From assembly GCA_944324075.1 (NCBI GenBank), contig CALUUZ010000002.1:186001-250000 (forward strand): a DNA stretch of 64,000 bases. Direction: 5' to 3'. Below are positions 26,081 to 34,696 of the stretch, one piece after another. Position numbers and translations under genes: made by a program. The first letter of the stretch is position 1. Each line of letters opens with the position of its first letter. The notes below the pieces were generated by a model. That model was not told the DNA's origin, made no database searches, and was given only the letters and a program-made list of their open reading frames with translations. The DNA is from Candidatus Mailhella excrementigallinarum (GTDB lineage: Bacteria; Desulfobacterota; Desulfovibrionia; Desulfovibrionales; Desulfovibrionaceae).

Positions 26081-26098
26081 TGTGCGGAACGGCGCACA
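26081..26098. promoter_or_regulatory. Activator palindrome TGTGCG-N6-CGCACA before HhH1
   Basis: TGTGCGGAACGGCGCACA, a perfect 6+6 palindrome, lies 32 bp before the HhH1 start. It matches the site at 19205 at all 12 arm bases and shares GGAAC with the site at 32278. Confidence 0.7.
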
Positions 26099-26129
26099 TG
26101 CGAAAAAACAGGTTTCAGGAGGTTCTGCA

Positions 26130-26450
26130 ATGAGAGGCGGTTGGAAGAAAGCGTCTTGCGCGATCATGCTGGCGCTGCTGCCGTGCGCGGGATTTGCCGC
26201 GGATGGCGCGATCAGCTTTAACAAGGCGCCGGCCGAAGTCATCGTGGAGGTCACGGATGGCATCGTGGATGAAACGCTGGCTCAGGCCATTGTGGAGTAT
26301 CGTGAGAAGAACGGGCCGTTCAAAACAGCGGAGGATCTGCGCGGCGTGCCGGGTATGACCTCCGTCATTTTCGGTATGCTCGGCCCCATCGATGAGGGCG
26401 GCGACGTATTGTACGAAGCGGAAATTCCCACCGGCATGCACAGCTATTAA
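26130..26450 (+). CDS. Small secreted helix-hairpin-helix protein 1 (ComEA-like)
   Basis: A 106-residue protein starting at ATG 26130 after AGGAGG. Signal peptide ~1-23 (ends GFAA), then one HhH pair: APAEVIVEVTDGIVDETLAQAIVEYREKNG and FKTAEDLRGVPGM. This is the ComEA-type layout in which the second hairpin keeps VPG but the first lacks the usual Gly-x-Gly. In ComEA it binds DNA; whether these do is unknown. It lies 28 bp before ASST1, and two paralogs sit between ASST2 and ASST3, so it probably works with the sulfotransferases in the periplasm. Confidence 0.78.
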   Translation: MRGGWKKASCAIMLALLPCAGFAADGAISFNKAPAEVIVEVTDGIVDETLAQAIVEYREKNGPFKTAEDLRGVPGMTSVIFGMLGPIDEGGDVLYEAEIPTGMHSY

Positions 26451-26478
26451 CCTCTGTTCAGAACAAGGGAGAATCGTC

Positions 26479-27840
26479 ATGAAGAAATTTTTCGCCGCCG
26501 CTGCGACGCTGGGACTGTACCTTGGCATGAGCGCTTCCGGCATGGCCGCGCCCAGCGTGTATCCCACCGGAACGACCATCTATGATCCCGCTCAGGCGCA
26601 GAACGGATATGTGCTGATCAGCGTGGACTACAAGGATGTTTACGCCAGAGTCGACAACCGGGAATACATGACGGGGGAGGTTGATTTCAACAGCCCCGGC
26701 GCGGTTCCCCGCGGGGAGAACAGCGACCTCGTGTTTCTCATGGACATGAACGGCAATGTGGTCAACACCTGGAAAGACCTTGGCGACAACAAGAAGTGCT
26801 ATCTGCTTCCCGATGGCCATCTGCTGAGTATCAGTGAAACCCGCAGCGAAGTCACGGAATACGACTGGGACGGCAAGGTGGTGTGGAACTTCGCCACCAA
26901 GCTTGGCCCCCATCATGACGGACGGCGTCTTGCCAACGGCAATACTCTGATCCTGTGCTATGAAACCGTGCCCGCCTCGGTGATCAGAAATGTGGAAAAT
27001 CAGACCACGCAGTGGTGGGGCACGCAGGATCGCGCCAACGCCAAACTGCGCGGCGACACGATCATCGAAGTGAATCCCGAAGGCAAGATTGTATGGTCAT
27101 GGAGCGCCTCCGAGCATCTGGACATCAACCGCTACATGCCTCTCACCGGCATGAATGACTGGACCCACGGCAACACCGTGTCCGTCATTCCGCCCAACAA
27201 GTGGTACGACGCCGGCGACAAGCGTTTCAAGCCCGGCAACATCATGTATAACCCCCGCCATTTTGACGAGTTCGTCATCATCGACAGAGAAAGCGGCGAT
27301 GTCGTGTGGTCGCTGAAGGGCTTCAAGGCCATGGGCGGCCTCGGTCAGTGTCATGAGCCGATCATGATCGAAAAGGGCAAGCCCGGCGCGGGCAACATCA
27401 TGGTGTTCGACAACGGCCTGTTTACCCGCAACGGAGCGCACGCCGGGCAGACGGTGGTGTGGGAAATCGACCCGAGCACCAGCAAGGCCGTGTGGCGTTA
27501 TGTGCCGGCCGTTGCCGGCAGTTTCCGCTTCCTCAGCAAATACAAGGGGTCTGCATACAAGATGGATAACGGCAATGTTCTCATTTCCGAAGACTACGCC
27601 GGACGCGTGTTCCAGGTGAAGCCCGACGCCACGCATCCCGACGGCGGCGCCATCGTCTGGGAATATGTGTATCCTTCCGTCATTTCCCGCACCTCCCTGT
27701 ACCCCTATGACTACTGCCCGCAGCTCAAGGCGCTGAAGAAGCCCGCCGAGCAGAAGGTTTCCCCGCTTGATCCCGGTTTCTGGCAGGTACTGCCCGATGC
27801 CGAGCGCAAGGGCGGCGTCGTGGTCAAGACAGGCAGATAA
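26479..27840 (+). CDS. Arylsulfate sulfotransferase paralog 1 (Arg-type, divergent)
   Basis: A 453-residue periplasmic protein of the ASST beta-propeller family, which moves sulfate from phenolic sulfate esters to phenol acceptors. ATG at 26479 after AAGGGAG; Sec signal peptide ends MSASGMAA. Propeller repeats such as LVFLMDMNGNVVNTW and GDTIIEVNPEGKIVWSW. The active-site region keeps DWTH (H230), NPRH and CHEP with FDNG. At the position of the E. coli AssT nucleophilic His it has Arg376 (AGRVFQV). It is the most divergent of the ten and is paired with HhH1. Confidence 0.85.
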   Translation: MKKFFAAAATLGLYLGMSASGMAAPSVYPTGTTIYDPAQAQNGYVLISVDYKDVYARVDNREYMTGEVDFNSPGAVPRGENSDLVFLMDMNGNVVNTWKDLGDNKKCYLLPDGHLLSISETRSEVTEYDWDGKVVWNFATKLGPHHDGRRLANGNTLILCYETVPASVIRNVENQTTQWWGTQDRANAKLRGDTIIEVNPEGKIVWSWSASEHLDINRYMPLTGMNDWTHGNTVSVIPPNKWYDAGDKRFKPGNIMYNPRHFDEFVIIDRESGDVVWSLKGFKAMGGLGQCHEPIMIEKGKPGAGNIMVFDNGLFTRNGAHAGQTVVWEIDPSTSKAVWRYVPAVAGSFRFLSKYKGSAYKMDNGNVLISEDYAGRVFQVKPDATHPDGGAIVWEYVYPSVISRTSLYPYDYCPQLKALKKPAEQKVSPLDPGFWQVLPDAERKGGVVVKTGR

Positions 27841-27952
27841 TCCCGCACTCCGGCGGTGAGGGGTACTCACGGCACAGCTTTGCCGCTGAGCGTCCCTGCT
27901 GTTTTTTCTCGACCTCGGGGCGGAAATCCGGCATTCTCAGACCGTCCGTTTT

Positions 27953-27974
27953 CTCTTCCGCAGCACCGGAAGAG
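27953..27974. terminator. Hairpin between ASST1 and panB
   Basis: CTCTTCCG and CGGAAGAG form an 8-bp stem with a 6-nt loop; T5 follows ~18 nt later. Probably a weak terminator. Confidence 0.4.
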
Positions 27975-28029
27975 AGGCGGGCGGCTTTTTGACATGCCGC
28001 CGGGCGGCGGCGAAACCCCGGGGATTGCC

Positions 28030-28872
28030 ATGCGCAATACAGTCGCCACATTCATGCGGATGAAGCAGGATGGGAAGAAGATTTCCATGCTTACCTGCTA
28101 TGACTACACCACTGCGAAGCTGCTGGACGCCGCCGGTGTGGACGGCGTTCTGGTGGGGGATTCTCTGGGCTGCGTCATTCTGGGGTATCCTGATACGCTG
28201 TCCGTAACCATGGAGGATATGATCCGGCATGGCGGGGCCGTGGTCCGGGGATGCACGAATGCTCTGGTGGTAATCGACATGCCGTTCATGTCCTATCAGA
28301 CTTCAGTGCGTGACGCCGTGCTCAATGCCGGAAGGCTGATGAAGGAGGCCCGGGGGCATGCCGTCAAACTGGAAGGAGGCGCGGCGGCAGCGGATCGGAT
28401 ACGGGCCATTGCCGATGCGGGTATCCCGGTGCAGGCGCACCTGGGCATGACCCCCCAGTCCGTCAATGCTCTGGGCGGTTTCAAGGTTCAGGGCAAGGGT
28501 GAGGAGGCGGCCCGGCGTTTGCTTGCGGATGCCCGCGCGGTCGAGGAAGCCGGAGCATTTTCCGTTGTGCTGGAGTGTGTGCCTCCCCGGCTGGCAGAGC
28601 TGATTTCGCGTAAACTGACTATTCCCACCATCGGCATCGGTGCGGGTGCCGGGTGCGATGGGCAGATTCTGGTTTGTCAGGACATGCTGGGTATGTACAG
28701 CGACTTCACTCCCAAATTCGTCAGGCATTTTGCCGAGATCGGGGCGGGCATGCGGGATGCTTTCCGCGCCTATGTCGCCGCTGTGGAGGCAGGAAGTTTT
28801 CCGGCGGAGGAACATGCCTTTGCGAAAGCGGACTGTGATGAAGAGGTGCTCGCGCGGCTTGAACGGGAATAG
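28030..28872 (+). CDS. panB: 3-methyl-2-oxobutanoate hydroxymethyltransferase
   Basis: First committed step of pantothenate synthesis: ketoisovalerate plus methylene-THF gives ketopantoate. 280 residues from ATG 28030 (27994 is an alternative). Typical stretches: [33 protein letters not shown] with the Mg-binding Asp, [26 protein letters not shown], and [18 protein letters not shown] with the catalytic-region residues. Next gene is panC, 59 bp downstream. These housekeeping genes break up the sulfotransferase block. Confidence 0.95.
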   Translation: MRNTVATFMRMKQDGKKISMLTCYDYTTAKLLDAAGVDGVLVGDSLGCVILGYPDTLSVTMEDMIRHGGAVVRGCTNALVVIDMPFMSYQTSVRDAVLNAGRLMKEARGHAVKLEGGAAAADRIRAIADAGIPVQAHLGMTPQSVNALGGFKVQGKGEEAARRLLADARAVEEAGAFSVVLECVPPRLAELISRKLTIPTIGIGAGAGCDGQILVCQDMLGMYSDFTPKFVRHFAEIGAGMRDAFRAYVAAVEAGSFPAEEHAFAKADCDEEVLARLERE

Positions 28873-28931
28873 AGCATTCGGAACATCCGGATTTTTCGGG
28901 AAACCTCTTTGAAGGGCATGGGATAGAGAAA

Positions 28932-29786
28932 ATGATTGTTGCGGAAAGCGCTGCTGAAGTTCGGGCGCAGATCAGGGCGTGGAAACAGGCGGGGCTGAGC
29001 GTGGGGCTGGTTCCCACCATGGGATACCTTCATGAGGGGCATGCCTCTCTGGTGGAGAAGTCGCGTTCCCTGTGCGACAGAACCGTGGTTTCCGTATTCG
29101 TTAATCCCACCCAGTTCGGGCCGGGTGAGGATCTGGAAAGTTATCCGCGTGATTTTGCGCATGATTGCGCGCTGCTGGAGGAAAGGGGCTGCGACATGGT
29201 GTTTCACCCCGATGCCTCTGCGCTGTATCCTCCTGACTTTGCAACCTATGTGGAAATCTGCTCCGACATGCCGAAACAACTGTGCGGAAAGACCCGCCCG
29301 ACTCATTTTCGCGGAGTCTGCACGGTAGTGACCAAGCTGTTCAATATCGTGACGCCGAACATGGCCTTTTTCGGACAGAAGGACGCCCAGCAGCTGGCAA
29401 TCATCCGCCGCATGGTTCGAGATCTGTCCATGAATGTGGAGATTGTGGCTTGTCCCATCGTGCGTGAGGCTGATGGCCTCGCCAGGTCTTCGCGCAACTC
29501 GTATCTGAACGCGCAGGAACGCGCCGCCGCGACGGTTTTGTCCAGATCTGTCGCCGTGGGGCGTGACATGGCGGCGCGCGGCGAACGCGACGCCCGCGCC
29601 CTGGTGGCGGCCATGAAAACCGTCATTGAAACCGAGCCTCTGGCCCGGATCGATTATGTGGACGCTGTGGACGGCGTGACCATGCAGCCGGTGGATGTCG
29701 TCCGGGACGGCGTGCTGGTCGCCATGGCCGTGCATATCGGCAAGACCAGACTGATCGATAATTTTATCGTTGGGGAAGGGGTGTAG
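28932..29786 (+). CDS. panC: Pantothenate synthetase (pantoate--beta-alanine ligase)
   Basis: ATP-dependent joining of pantoate and beta-alanine. 284 residues, usual length. Motifs: VPTMGYLHEGHASLV with the HxGH nucleotide-binding site, SVFVNPTQFGPGEDLESYPRD, FRGVCTVVTKLFNIV, FGQKDAQQ, and DGLARSSRNSYL with the KMSKS-like loop. Follows panB in the same operon. Confidence 0.96.
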   Translation: MIVAESAAEVRAQIRAWKQAGLSVGLVPTMGYLHEGHASLVEKSRSLCDRTVVSVFVNPTQFGPGEDLESYPRDFAHDCALLEERGCDMVFHPDASALYPPDFATYVEICSDMPKQLCGKTRPTHFRGVCTVVTKLFNIVTPNMAFFGQKDAQQLAIIRRMVRDLSMNVEIVACPIVREADGLARSSRNSYLNAQERAAATVLSRSVAVGRDMAARGERDARALVAAMKTVIETEPLARIDYVDAVDGVTMQPVDVVRDGVLVAMAVHIGKTRLIDNFIVGEGV

Positions 29787-29900
29787 CGAGTTTTCCGTTG
29801 CGCTGCGGATTTCATGGTATCATGCAGTGCGAGCCAGTACCGCCGGAAGCTCGGAACAGCCGCAGGCTTGCCGCCCCATGAACAAAGCGTAAAACGCCGC

Positions 29901-30034
29901 GCCCGCGAATTGAGCAGCCTGCTGCATTCAATTCGCGGGCATTGACTATAAACAATGGAGCGCGACAGTACGGGGTGTTCCGGGGGAGTGGAGAGGGGCC
30001 TCGGAGGGGCAGCGCCCCTAGCAGGCCCCTCTCC
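29901..30034. repeat. Two large palindromes between panC and the sensor kinase
   Basis: 29901-29940 is a long hairpin (GCCCGCGAATTGA stem, then GCAGC/GCTGC), probably the shared terminator of convergent panC and the kinase. 29990-30034 is a nested palindrome (GGAGAGGGGCC arms with GGGGC/GCCCC inside). No gene lies between 29787 and 30139; the remainder is GC-rich with no other feature seen. Confidence 0.6.
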
Positions 30035-30139
30035 CCCGCCGGGAGGGCGGAAGGAAAAACAAGTTCAAACAGCCGAACATCCGAAGTTCAAACCTTCGGG
30101 CTGCAACTCCTCCCTGCGGGCAAGCCATCCGCAGGGCCG

Positions 30140-32191
30140 CTACATCACCCCTTCCACGTTCTCTGTCTCCCACGGGCCATCTGCTCCGCAGGGAAACTCC
30201 AGCACCATGCTTGCGCCCTGACCGGGCACGGAAACCGCGGTCAGCGTGCCCTTGTGCGCTTCCATGATGCGGCGTGCGCAGAACAGGCCGAGGCCGAACC
30301 CCTGTGAGCCCTTGGTGGTGAAGAACGGCTCGAAGATCTTGTCTATGTTTTCGGGCGGAATACCCGCTCCGCTGTCGCTGATGGAGATGCGGCACCAGGG
30401 TTTTTCCGAACGCCTGAATGTTTCTCCCCGGATGGTGAGCGTGCCTTTGCCCTTCATGCTGGTCAGCGCGTTGAGAAGCAGATTGATGCAGACCTGTTCG
30501 AGCAGAATGCGGTCGCCCTGTATGGGGAGTCTTTCCGGCAGGCCGGAGATGTCGAGCCGGATTTCCTTCATCTGCGGACGCAGAAAGGAAAGCGCGTCCC
30601 GCAGGATGTCCGGAGCGTTCTGGGGCGTAAGGCATATGGTCTGCGGCATGGCAATGTTCAGCAGGCGGCGGGTGGTGGCGGCCGCCCGTTCCACATTGCG
30701 CTGGATGGTTTCCAGCAGATGGCGCATCATGGGATCTGTGGATTCCTCCTTCGCCACATCCGTATTGGCGAGAATAATGCCCAGAGGATTATTGATTTCA
30801 TGAGCTACTCCGGCGGCCATCTTGCCGATGACGGCCAGCCGTTCCATTTCAATGAGTTCCTTTTCCAGCTGACGCCGCTCGGTAATGTCGCGTCCGATGC
30901 AGCAAAGCAGGACTTCCCCCCTGTCTTCCCTGTCCGGCGCGGAGAAGGGAAATACAATGAACTCCATAATACGCTGCTCGTCAGGAACGGGATGGAGCAG
31001 CACTTCCTCCCGGGCAAAATTGTGGCGGCCCGCGTGATCAAGCATCATGCCCAGGCAGTCGTTGCCCTGGTCGCACAGCGCGTGCTTCAGCGCCATCTGG
31101 CCGGTGCCTTCGTTAAGGCGCAAAACAAGCCTGGCCGCCTTGTTTGCCAGTACAATGCTTCCTTCCCCGTCCACCACAAGCATCATGTCGGGCGACATTT
31201 CAAACAGTTCGCGGTAGCGTCGTTCGGTGGAGCGGAGTTTCTGGCGGGTCAGACGGATCTGTCTCCGCAGGGTGACAATCCACGCGATGACCAGCAGGCT
31301 GAGTGCCAGCAGACTGGAGAGAATGGCGAGAATATGCCCCCGGTATGTTTCCCAGAAGGGTTCCTGCGTCAGCAGGTTGCCCAGCCATTTTTCGCGCAGC
31401 AGCTTGAGTTTGCCCGTATTTTCCAGATGGGCAAGGGCATTGGTCAGTTCGGTGGCAAGTTCGGGCGTGTCCGGCCCCAGCGCCAGAGTGACGGGAATCC
31501 GCTCAAGGGAAATGCCCATAAGTTTGACGCTGGTAAGGTTCATCTGCTGGGCAATGTAGGAGGCCACCTCTCCGGAAGGCGCGACGAAGGCCGCCGCCTC
31601 ATGGGTTGCCAGGCGCTGGAGCGCGCTTCTGTACGAGCTGGAAATCAGGGGAAGCCCGCCGTTCTGGATGATTGTGTCGATAAAGGGATCGTTTTTCAGC
31701 ACGAGGATGCGCTGGTTCTGGAAGTCCTGTTCGCAGGTGATGTGCGCTTCCGGCGCACTGACCAGGATACGGCGGTTCAGACCGAAGGGCGTGATCAGCG
31801 TGACGCGCCCGTGATAGGAGACGCCGCTCATGGACGCGCCCGCGACAAGGTCGAGCGTGCCGTCATTCAGACGGCGGGAAAGTTCTTCCGGCGAGGCGGA
31901 GATAAAGCGTACTTCACGTTTGAGCATGGCGCCGAGCATGACGCTGAGATCCACGCACAGGCCGCGCGGGTTGCTGCCGTGCGCATTAAGAAAGGCCAGA
32001 GGGGGCAGATCGCGCGGAATGCCGATAAGCAGCCGCTCCGCCCCGAAAGCCGGGACAGCGTGCAGCAGCGCGCACAAAAGCAGACAGAGCAGAATACCCG
32101 TTCCCGTATTCCGGATGCCGGACATACGTTGCCTTCCGCCGCGCGCGGCTGCCGGCGCGAGACGTCGGAATATCTGTTTGTGTAAGGACAT
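30140..32191 (-). CDS. Sensor histidine kinase with periplasmic solute-binding (SBP_bac_3) domain
   Basis: A 683-residue inner-membrane kinase; ATG at 32191 after GCAGGAGGGG. Signal/TM1 ~25-48, a periplasmic solute-binding-like domain ~50-275 (LLIGIPRDLPPLAF, DGTLDLVAGASMSG, then LAHLENTGKLKLLREKWLG), TM2 ~290-310, a PAS domain ~330-430, and HisKA with the phospho-acceptor in AGVAHEINNPLGI (H464). The ATPase boxes are INLLLNAL, DSGAGIP and GFGLGLF. The HEINNP class pairs with NtrC-type regulators, here most likely the one at 24452. It is divergent from ASST2, with the shared activator sites between them. The ligand may be an extracellular small molecule such as a sulfate ester. Confidence 0.9.
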   Translation of the reverse strand: MSLHKQIFRRLAPAAARGGRQRMSGIRNTGTGILLCLLLCALLHAVPAFGAERLLIGIPRDLPPLAFLNAHGSNPRGLCVDLSVMLGAMLKREVRFISASPEELSRRLNDGTLDLVAGASMSGVSYHGRVTLITPFGLNRRILVSAPEAHITCEQDFQNQRILVLKNDPFIDTIIQNGGLPLISSSYRSALQRLATHEAAAFVAPSGEVASYIAQQMNLTSVKLMGISLERIPVTLALGPDTPELATELTNALAHLENTGKLKLLREKWLGNLLTQEPFWETYRGHILAILSSLLALSLLVIAWIVTLRRQIRLTRQKLRSTERRYRELFEMSPDMMLVVDGEGSIVLANKAARLVLRLNEGTGQMALKHALCDQGNDCLGMMLDHAGRHNFAREEVLLHPVPDEQRIMEFIVFPFSAPDREDRGEVLLCCIGRDITERRQLEKELIEMERLAVIGKMAAGVAHEINNPLGIILANTDVAKEESTDPMMRHLLETIQRNVERAAATTRRLLNIAMPQTICLTPQNAPDILRDALSFLRPQMKEIRLDISGLPERLPIQGDRILLEQVCINLLLNALTSMKGKGTLTIRGETFRRSEKPWCRISISDSGAGIPPENIDKIFEPFFTTKGSQGFGLGLFCARRIMEAHKGTLTAVSVPGQGASMVLEFPCGADGPWETENVEGVM

Positions 32192-32246
32192 GACCCCTCC
32201 TGCGGTTCTCGTAGCGCAGGAAAATGAGGGTGACAAGAGAGAAAAG

Positions 32247-32295
32247 TGTGCGGAATATCGCTCAATAGTAGAGAAAACGCACGGAACATCGCACA
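32247..32295. promoter_or_regulatory. Pair of degenerate activator palindromes between kinase and ASST2
   Basis: TGTGCGGAATATCGCTCA (32247-32264) and CGCACGGAACATCGCACA (32278-32295) resemble the palindrome at 19205 and 26081. Their centres are 31 bp apart (about three helical turns), so dimers would sit on one face. They end 53 bp before the sigma-54 GG element. Confidence 0.7.
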
Positions 32296-32347
32296 GTTTC
32301 AAATGATAGTTTTTTATTTCTCATTGCTTTAACACATTATTTGAAAT

Positions 32348-32363
32348 CGGTACGTTTTTTGCT
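32348..32363 (+). promoter_or_regulatory. Sigma-54 promoter of ASST2 and the downstream array
   Basis: CGGTACGTTTTTTGCT: GG (32349-32350) and GC (32361-32362) are 10 bp apart, and all but two positions fit TGGCACG-N4-TTGCW. It closely resembles the promoter at 19299 (both GGTACG...TTGCT). 65 bp to the ASST2 start. Confidence 0.87.
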
Positions 32364-32427
32364 TAACATATACGAAAATGGGGTCCGCCGCCCGGCGGAT
32401 CGCACACTTCTGACAAGAGGGTGTACT

Positions 32428-33903
32428 GTGAATCGACGTCATTTTCTCATGGGTATGGCCGCGACCGCAGGCGTCGCCATGATGCCCCGCATGGGCCGTG
32501 CCTTCCCGTCCGTGTTTCCCCACGGCACCACGATCTACAAGCCTGAAAAGTGCTGGAGCGGATTTACCGTGTTCGGCGTGGAAACTGCCGGTGAGGGCTG
32601 TGTGCTCATCGACATGAACGGCAATGTGGTCAAGGAATGGAAGCACGTCAGCGAACTGGAGCATCCCACCAAGATACTCAAGGGCGGCTACGTCATGGGC
32701 GCTACCCGCCAGAAGCCGGAAATGAAGGGCCGCACCTACGGCGACCCCCATTCCGCCGACCTTTCCATCTGCGATTTTGACGGCAAGATCGTGCGCAACA
32801 TTCCGCTTGCGGGCATGCACCACGACTACCAGGTGCACAGCAGCCCCACCGGCTACTACAGCCCCACGCAGGAAGTGCTTTTCGAGCCTGACGAGAACAT
32901 TCTGGTGCTTTCCCACCTGTTCACCACGCCCGAAGACAACGGTTACAAGCTTACCGCGCGTTCCCCGCTGGACGACGATTACATCTTTGAAGTGGACAAG
33001 AACAACAAGATCGTCTGGGATTACCGCTTCAGCGATCATTTTGACGAAATGCCCTTTGACGACGAGTTCAAGGCCACCATGTTCAAGTACCCGACCTGGC
33101 AGGTGACCCGTACCCCTGGCGTCAAGGCCGCTGACTGGATCCACTGCAACTCCATGTCCAAGCTCGGCCCGAACCACTGGTATGATGAAGATCCGGTGAA
33201 GCACTCCTGGGCCCATCCTGACAACATCATCGTTTCCAACCGCCAGACCCAGACCAGCTTCATCATCGACAAGAAGACAAAGAAGATCGTCTGGCACATC
33301 GGCCCGGACTACTACAAGGATTCCGTGTGGTATCTGAACGGCGAGCCGCAGAAGGGCCGCGCCCTCAGCCGCCTCGGTCAGATCGTGGGCCAGCACCATA
33401 CTCACATGATTCCGGCGGGACTTCCCGGCGCGGGCAATATCATGATTTACGACAACGGCGGCTATTCCGGCTACGGACGCCGCAACCCCGCCACGGAAAC
33501 CGGCTGGTCCAACTCCCGCCGCGATTCCTCGCGCGTCATCGAGTTCAACCCCGTCACGCTGGAAAAGGTGTGGGAACATTCCGCCGCCACCATGGGGCTG
33601 CGCGAAGGCTACAAGTTCTACAGCGACTATGTCAGCTCCGCCCAGCGCCTGCCCAACGGCAACACCCTGATCACCAACGGCGCCGTCGGCCAGCTTCAGG
33701 AAGTCACCCCCGATCATGAAGTCGTGTGGGAATACATCAGCCCCTGGTATAATCCCAGCGGCAATTTCAACCTGGTGTACCGCGCGTACCGCGTGCCCTA
33801 TGACTACGTTCCGCAGATCAAGAAGCCCGCGGAATATGAAGTCGTTCCTCCCACGAACAAGGACTGGCGTCTGCCTGCCAGCAAGACGGCCTACAAGGGC
33901 TGA
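32428..33903 (+). CDS. Arylsulfate sulfotransferase paralog 2 (Gln-type, Tat-exported)
   Basis: An ASST-family beta-propeller of 491 residues with a GTG start at 32428 after AGAGGG. The N-terminus NRRHFLMGMAATAG is a twin-arginine signal, unlike the Sec signals of the other nine. The active-site region keeps DWIH (H239), SNRQ in place of SRN, and QHHTHMIP followed by IYDNGG. At the nucleophile position it has Gln422 (VGQLQEV). First gene behind the sigma-54 promoter; HhH2 follows after 33 bp. Tat export suggests cytoplasmic folding or a cofactor, which is unusual for the family. Confidence 0.87.
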   Translation: MNRRHFLMGMAATAGVAMMPRMGRAFPSVFPHGTTIYKPEKCWSGFTVFGVETAGEGCVLIDMNGNVVKEWKHVSELEHPTKILKGGYVMGATRQKPEMKGRTYGDPHSADLSICDFDGKIVRNIPLAGMHHDYQVHSSPTGYYSPTQEVLFEPDENILVLSHLFTTPEDNGYKLTARSPLDDDYIFEVDKNNKIVWDYRFSDHFDEMPFDDEFKATMFKYPTWQVTRTPGVKAADWIHCNSMSKLGPNHWYDEDPVKHSWAHPDNIIVSNRQTQTSFIIDKKTKKIVWHIGPDYYKDSVWYLNGEPQKGRALSRLGQIVGQHHTHMIPAGLPGAGNIMIYDNGGYSGYGRRNPATETGWSNSRRDSSRVIEFNPVTLEKVWEHSAATMGLREGYKFYSDYVSSAQRLPNGNTLITNGAVGQLQEVTPDHEVVWEYISPWYNPSGNFNLVYRAYRVPYDYVPQIKKPAEYEVVPPTNKDWRLPASKTAYKG

Positions 33904-33936
33904 GCAGTCCGTTAATCATCAAGGAGTACAAGGATT

Positions 33937-34263
33937 ATGAAACGTTTTCTCGCCATGCTCATCGCCGCCGCCACGCTGACGTTTGGCGGCATGGCCCATG
34001 CTGAAGAACCCGAACCGTTTGACCTGAACAAGGCCACGGTGGAACAGCTCATGGCCATTCCGGACGCCAATATCACGGAAGAACTGGCCAAGGCCATTAT
34101 TGACTACGCCAAGAAGACCCCTTTCAAGTTTTCTGACGATCTGATGAAGGTGCCCGGTCTGGATAACAGCACGTTTGAAGCCATGATGCCTGTCGAAGAA
34201 AACGACAGCGTCTGGTATGATCCGGAAAACGCCGATATGGTGCTCGGTCCCTCCAAGTGCTGA
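33937..34263 (+). CDS. Small secreted helix-hairpin-helix protein 2 (ComEA-like)
   Basis: A 108-residue protein; Sec signal ends GMAHA. HhH pair: NKATVEQLMAIPDANITEELAKAIIDYAKK and FKFSDDLMKVPGLD. An AAGGAG site precedes the ATG at 33937. It is acidic, with a C-terminal Cys. It is more canonical than HhH1 at the first hairpin (NKATVEQLM, as in ComEA NINTA-type starts). It lies between ASST2 and HhH3. Confidence 0.8.
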   Translation: MKRFLAMLIAAATLTFGGMAHAEEPEPFDLNKATVEQLMAIPDANITEELAKAIIDYAKKTPFKFSDDLMKVPGLDNSTFEAMMPVEENDSVWYDPENADMVLGPSKC

Positions 34264-34268
34264 TGCCT

Positions 34269-34298
34269 CGGGCCGTCTGCCGGGAGGCGGGCGGCCCG
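34269..34298 (+). terminator. GC-rich hairpin between HhH2 and HhH3
   Basis: CGGGCCG and CGGCCCG arms with an inner pairing; no T-run. It may act as an RNA stabiliser or partial terminator. Confidence 0.4.
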
Positions 34299-34333
34299 CT
34301 CATTTAAACTTCCATCATCCAAAGGAGTTTCAC

Positions 34334-34654
34334 ATGAATATTAAAGCTGTGCTTTCCGCTCTCGCTCTGACTGCCGTGTTTGCCGCTCCGGCCATGGCCG
34401 CCTCTTTCAGCTTCAACCGCGCCGATGCCGACCGTATGGTCAATTTCGCCAAGGAAGAAGGCATCTCCCTGCCCAAGGATGTGGCTGAGAATATCGTGAA
34501 GTACCGCAGCCAGGGACATCAGTTCCTCACCGAGGACGACCTGTCCAAGGTGCCCGGCATGACTCCCCAACTGCTCATGATTCTCAGCCCTGAGGAAACC
34601 GGCACCGATCTGCTCTTCAATCCTGAAGGCAGCTCCGGCATGAAGGCATATTAA
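34334..34654 (+). CDS. Small secreted helix-hairpin-helix protein 3 (ComEA-like)
   Basis: A 106-residue protein from ATG 34334 (AAAGGAG upstream). Signal peptide ends APAMAA. The HhH pair reads LPKDVAENIVKYRSQG and FLTEDDLSKVPGM, followed by a short tail ending SGMKAY, close to HhH1's TGMHSY. HhH1 and HhH3 are thus sister copies. It ends in a strong hairpin before ASST3. Confidence 0.8.
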   Translation: MNIKAVLSALALTAVFAAPAMAASFSFNRADADRMVNFAKEEGISLPKDVAENIVKYRSQGHQFLTEDDLSKVPGMTPQLLMILSPEETGTDLLFNPEGSSGMKAY

Positions 34655-34662
34655 ACCATGTC

Positions 34663-34696
34663 GTTTCCCCGCGCGACTGCCGTCACGCGGGGAAAC
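34663..34696 (+). terminator. Hairpin after HhH3
   Basis: GTTTCCCCGCG and CGCGGGGAAAC form an 11-bp stem 8 bp past the stop. No T-run on the plus strand. Confidence 0.6.

Noticed and set aside
26392-26478. Longer N-terminus for ASST1
   Set aside because: The upstream in-frame ATG overlaps HhH1. The ATG at 26479 has AAGGGAG and is followed directly by a proper signal peptide.
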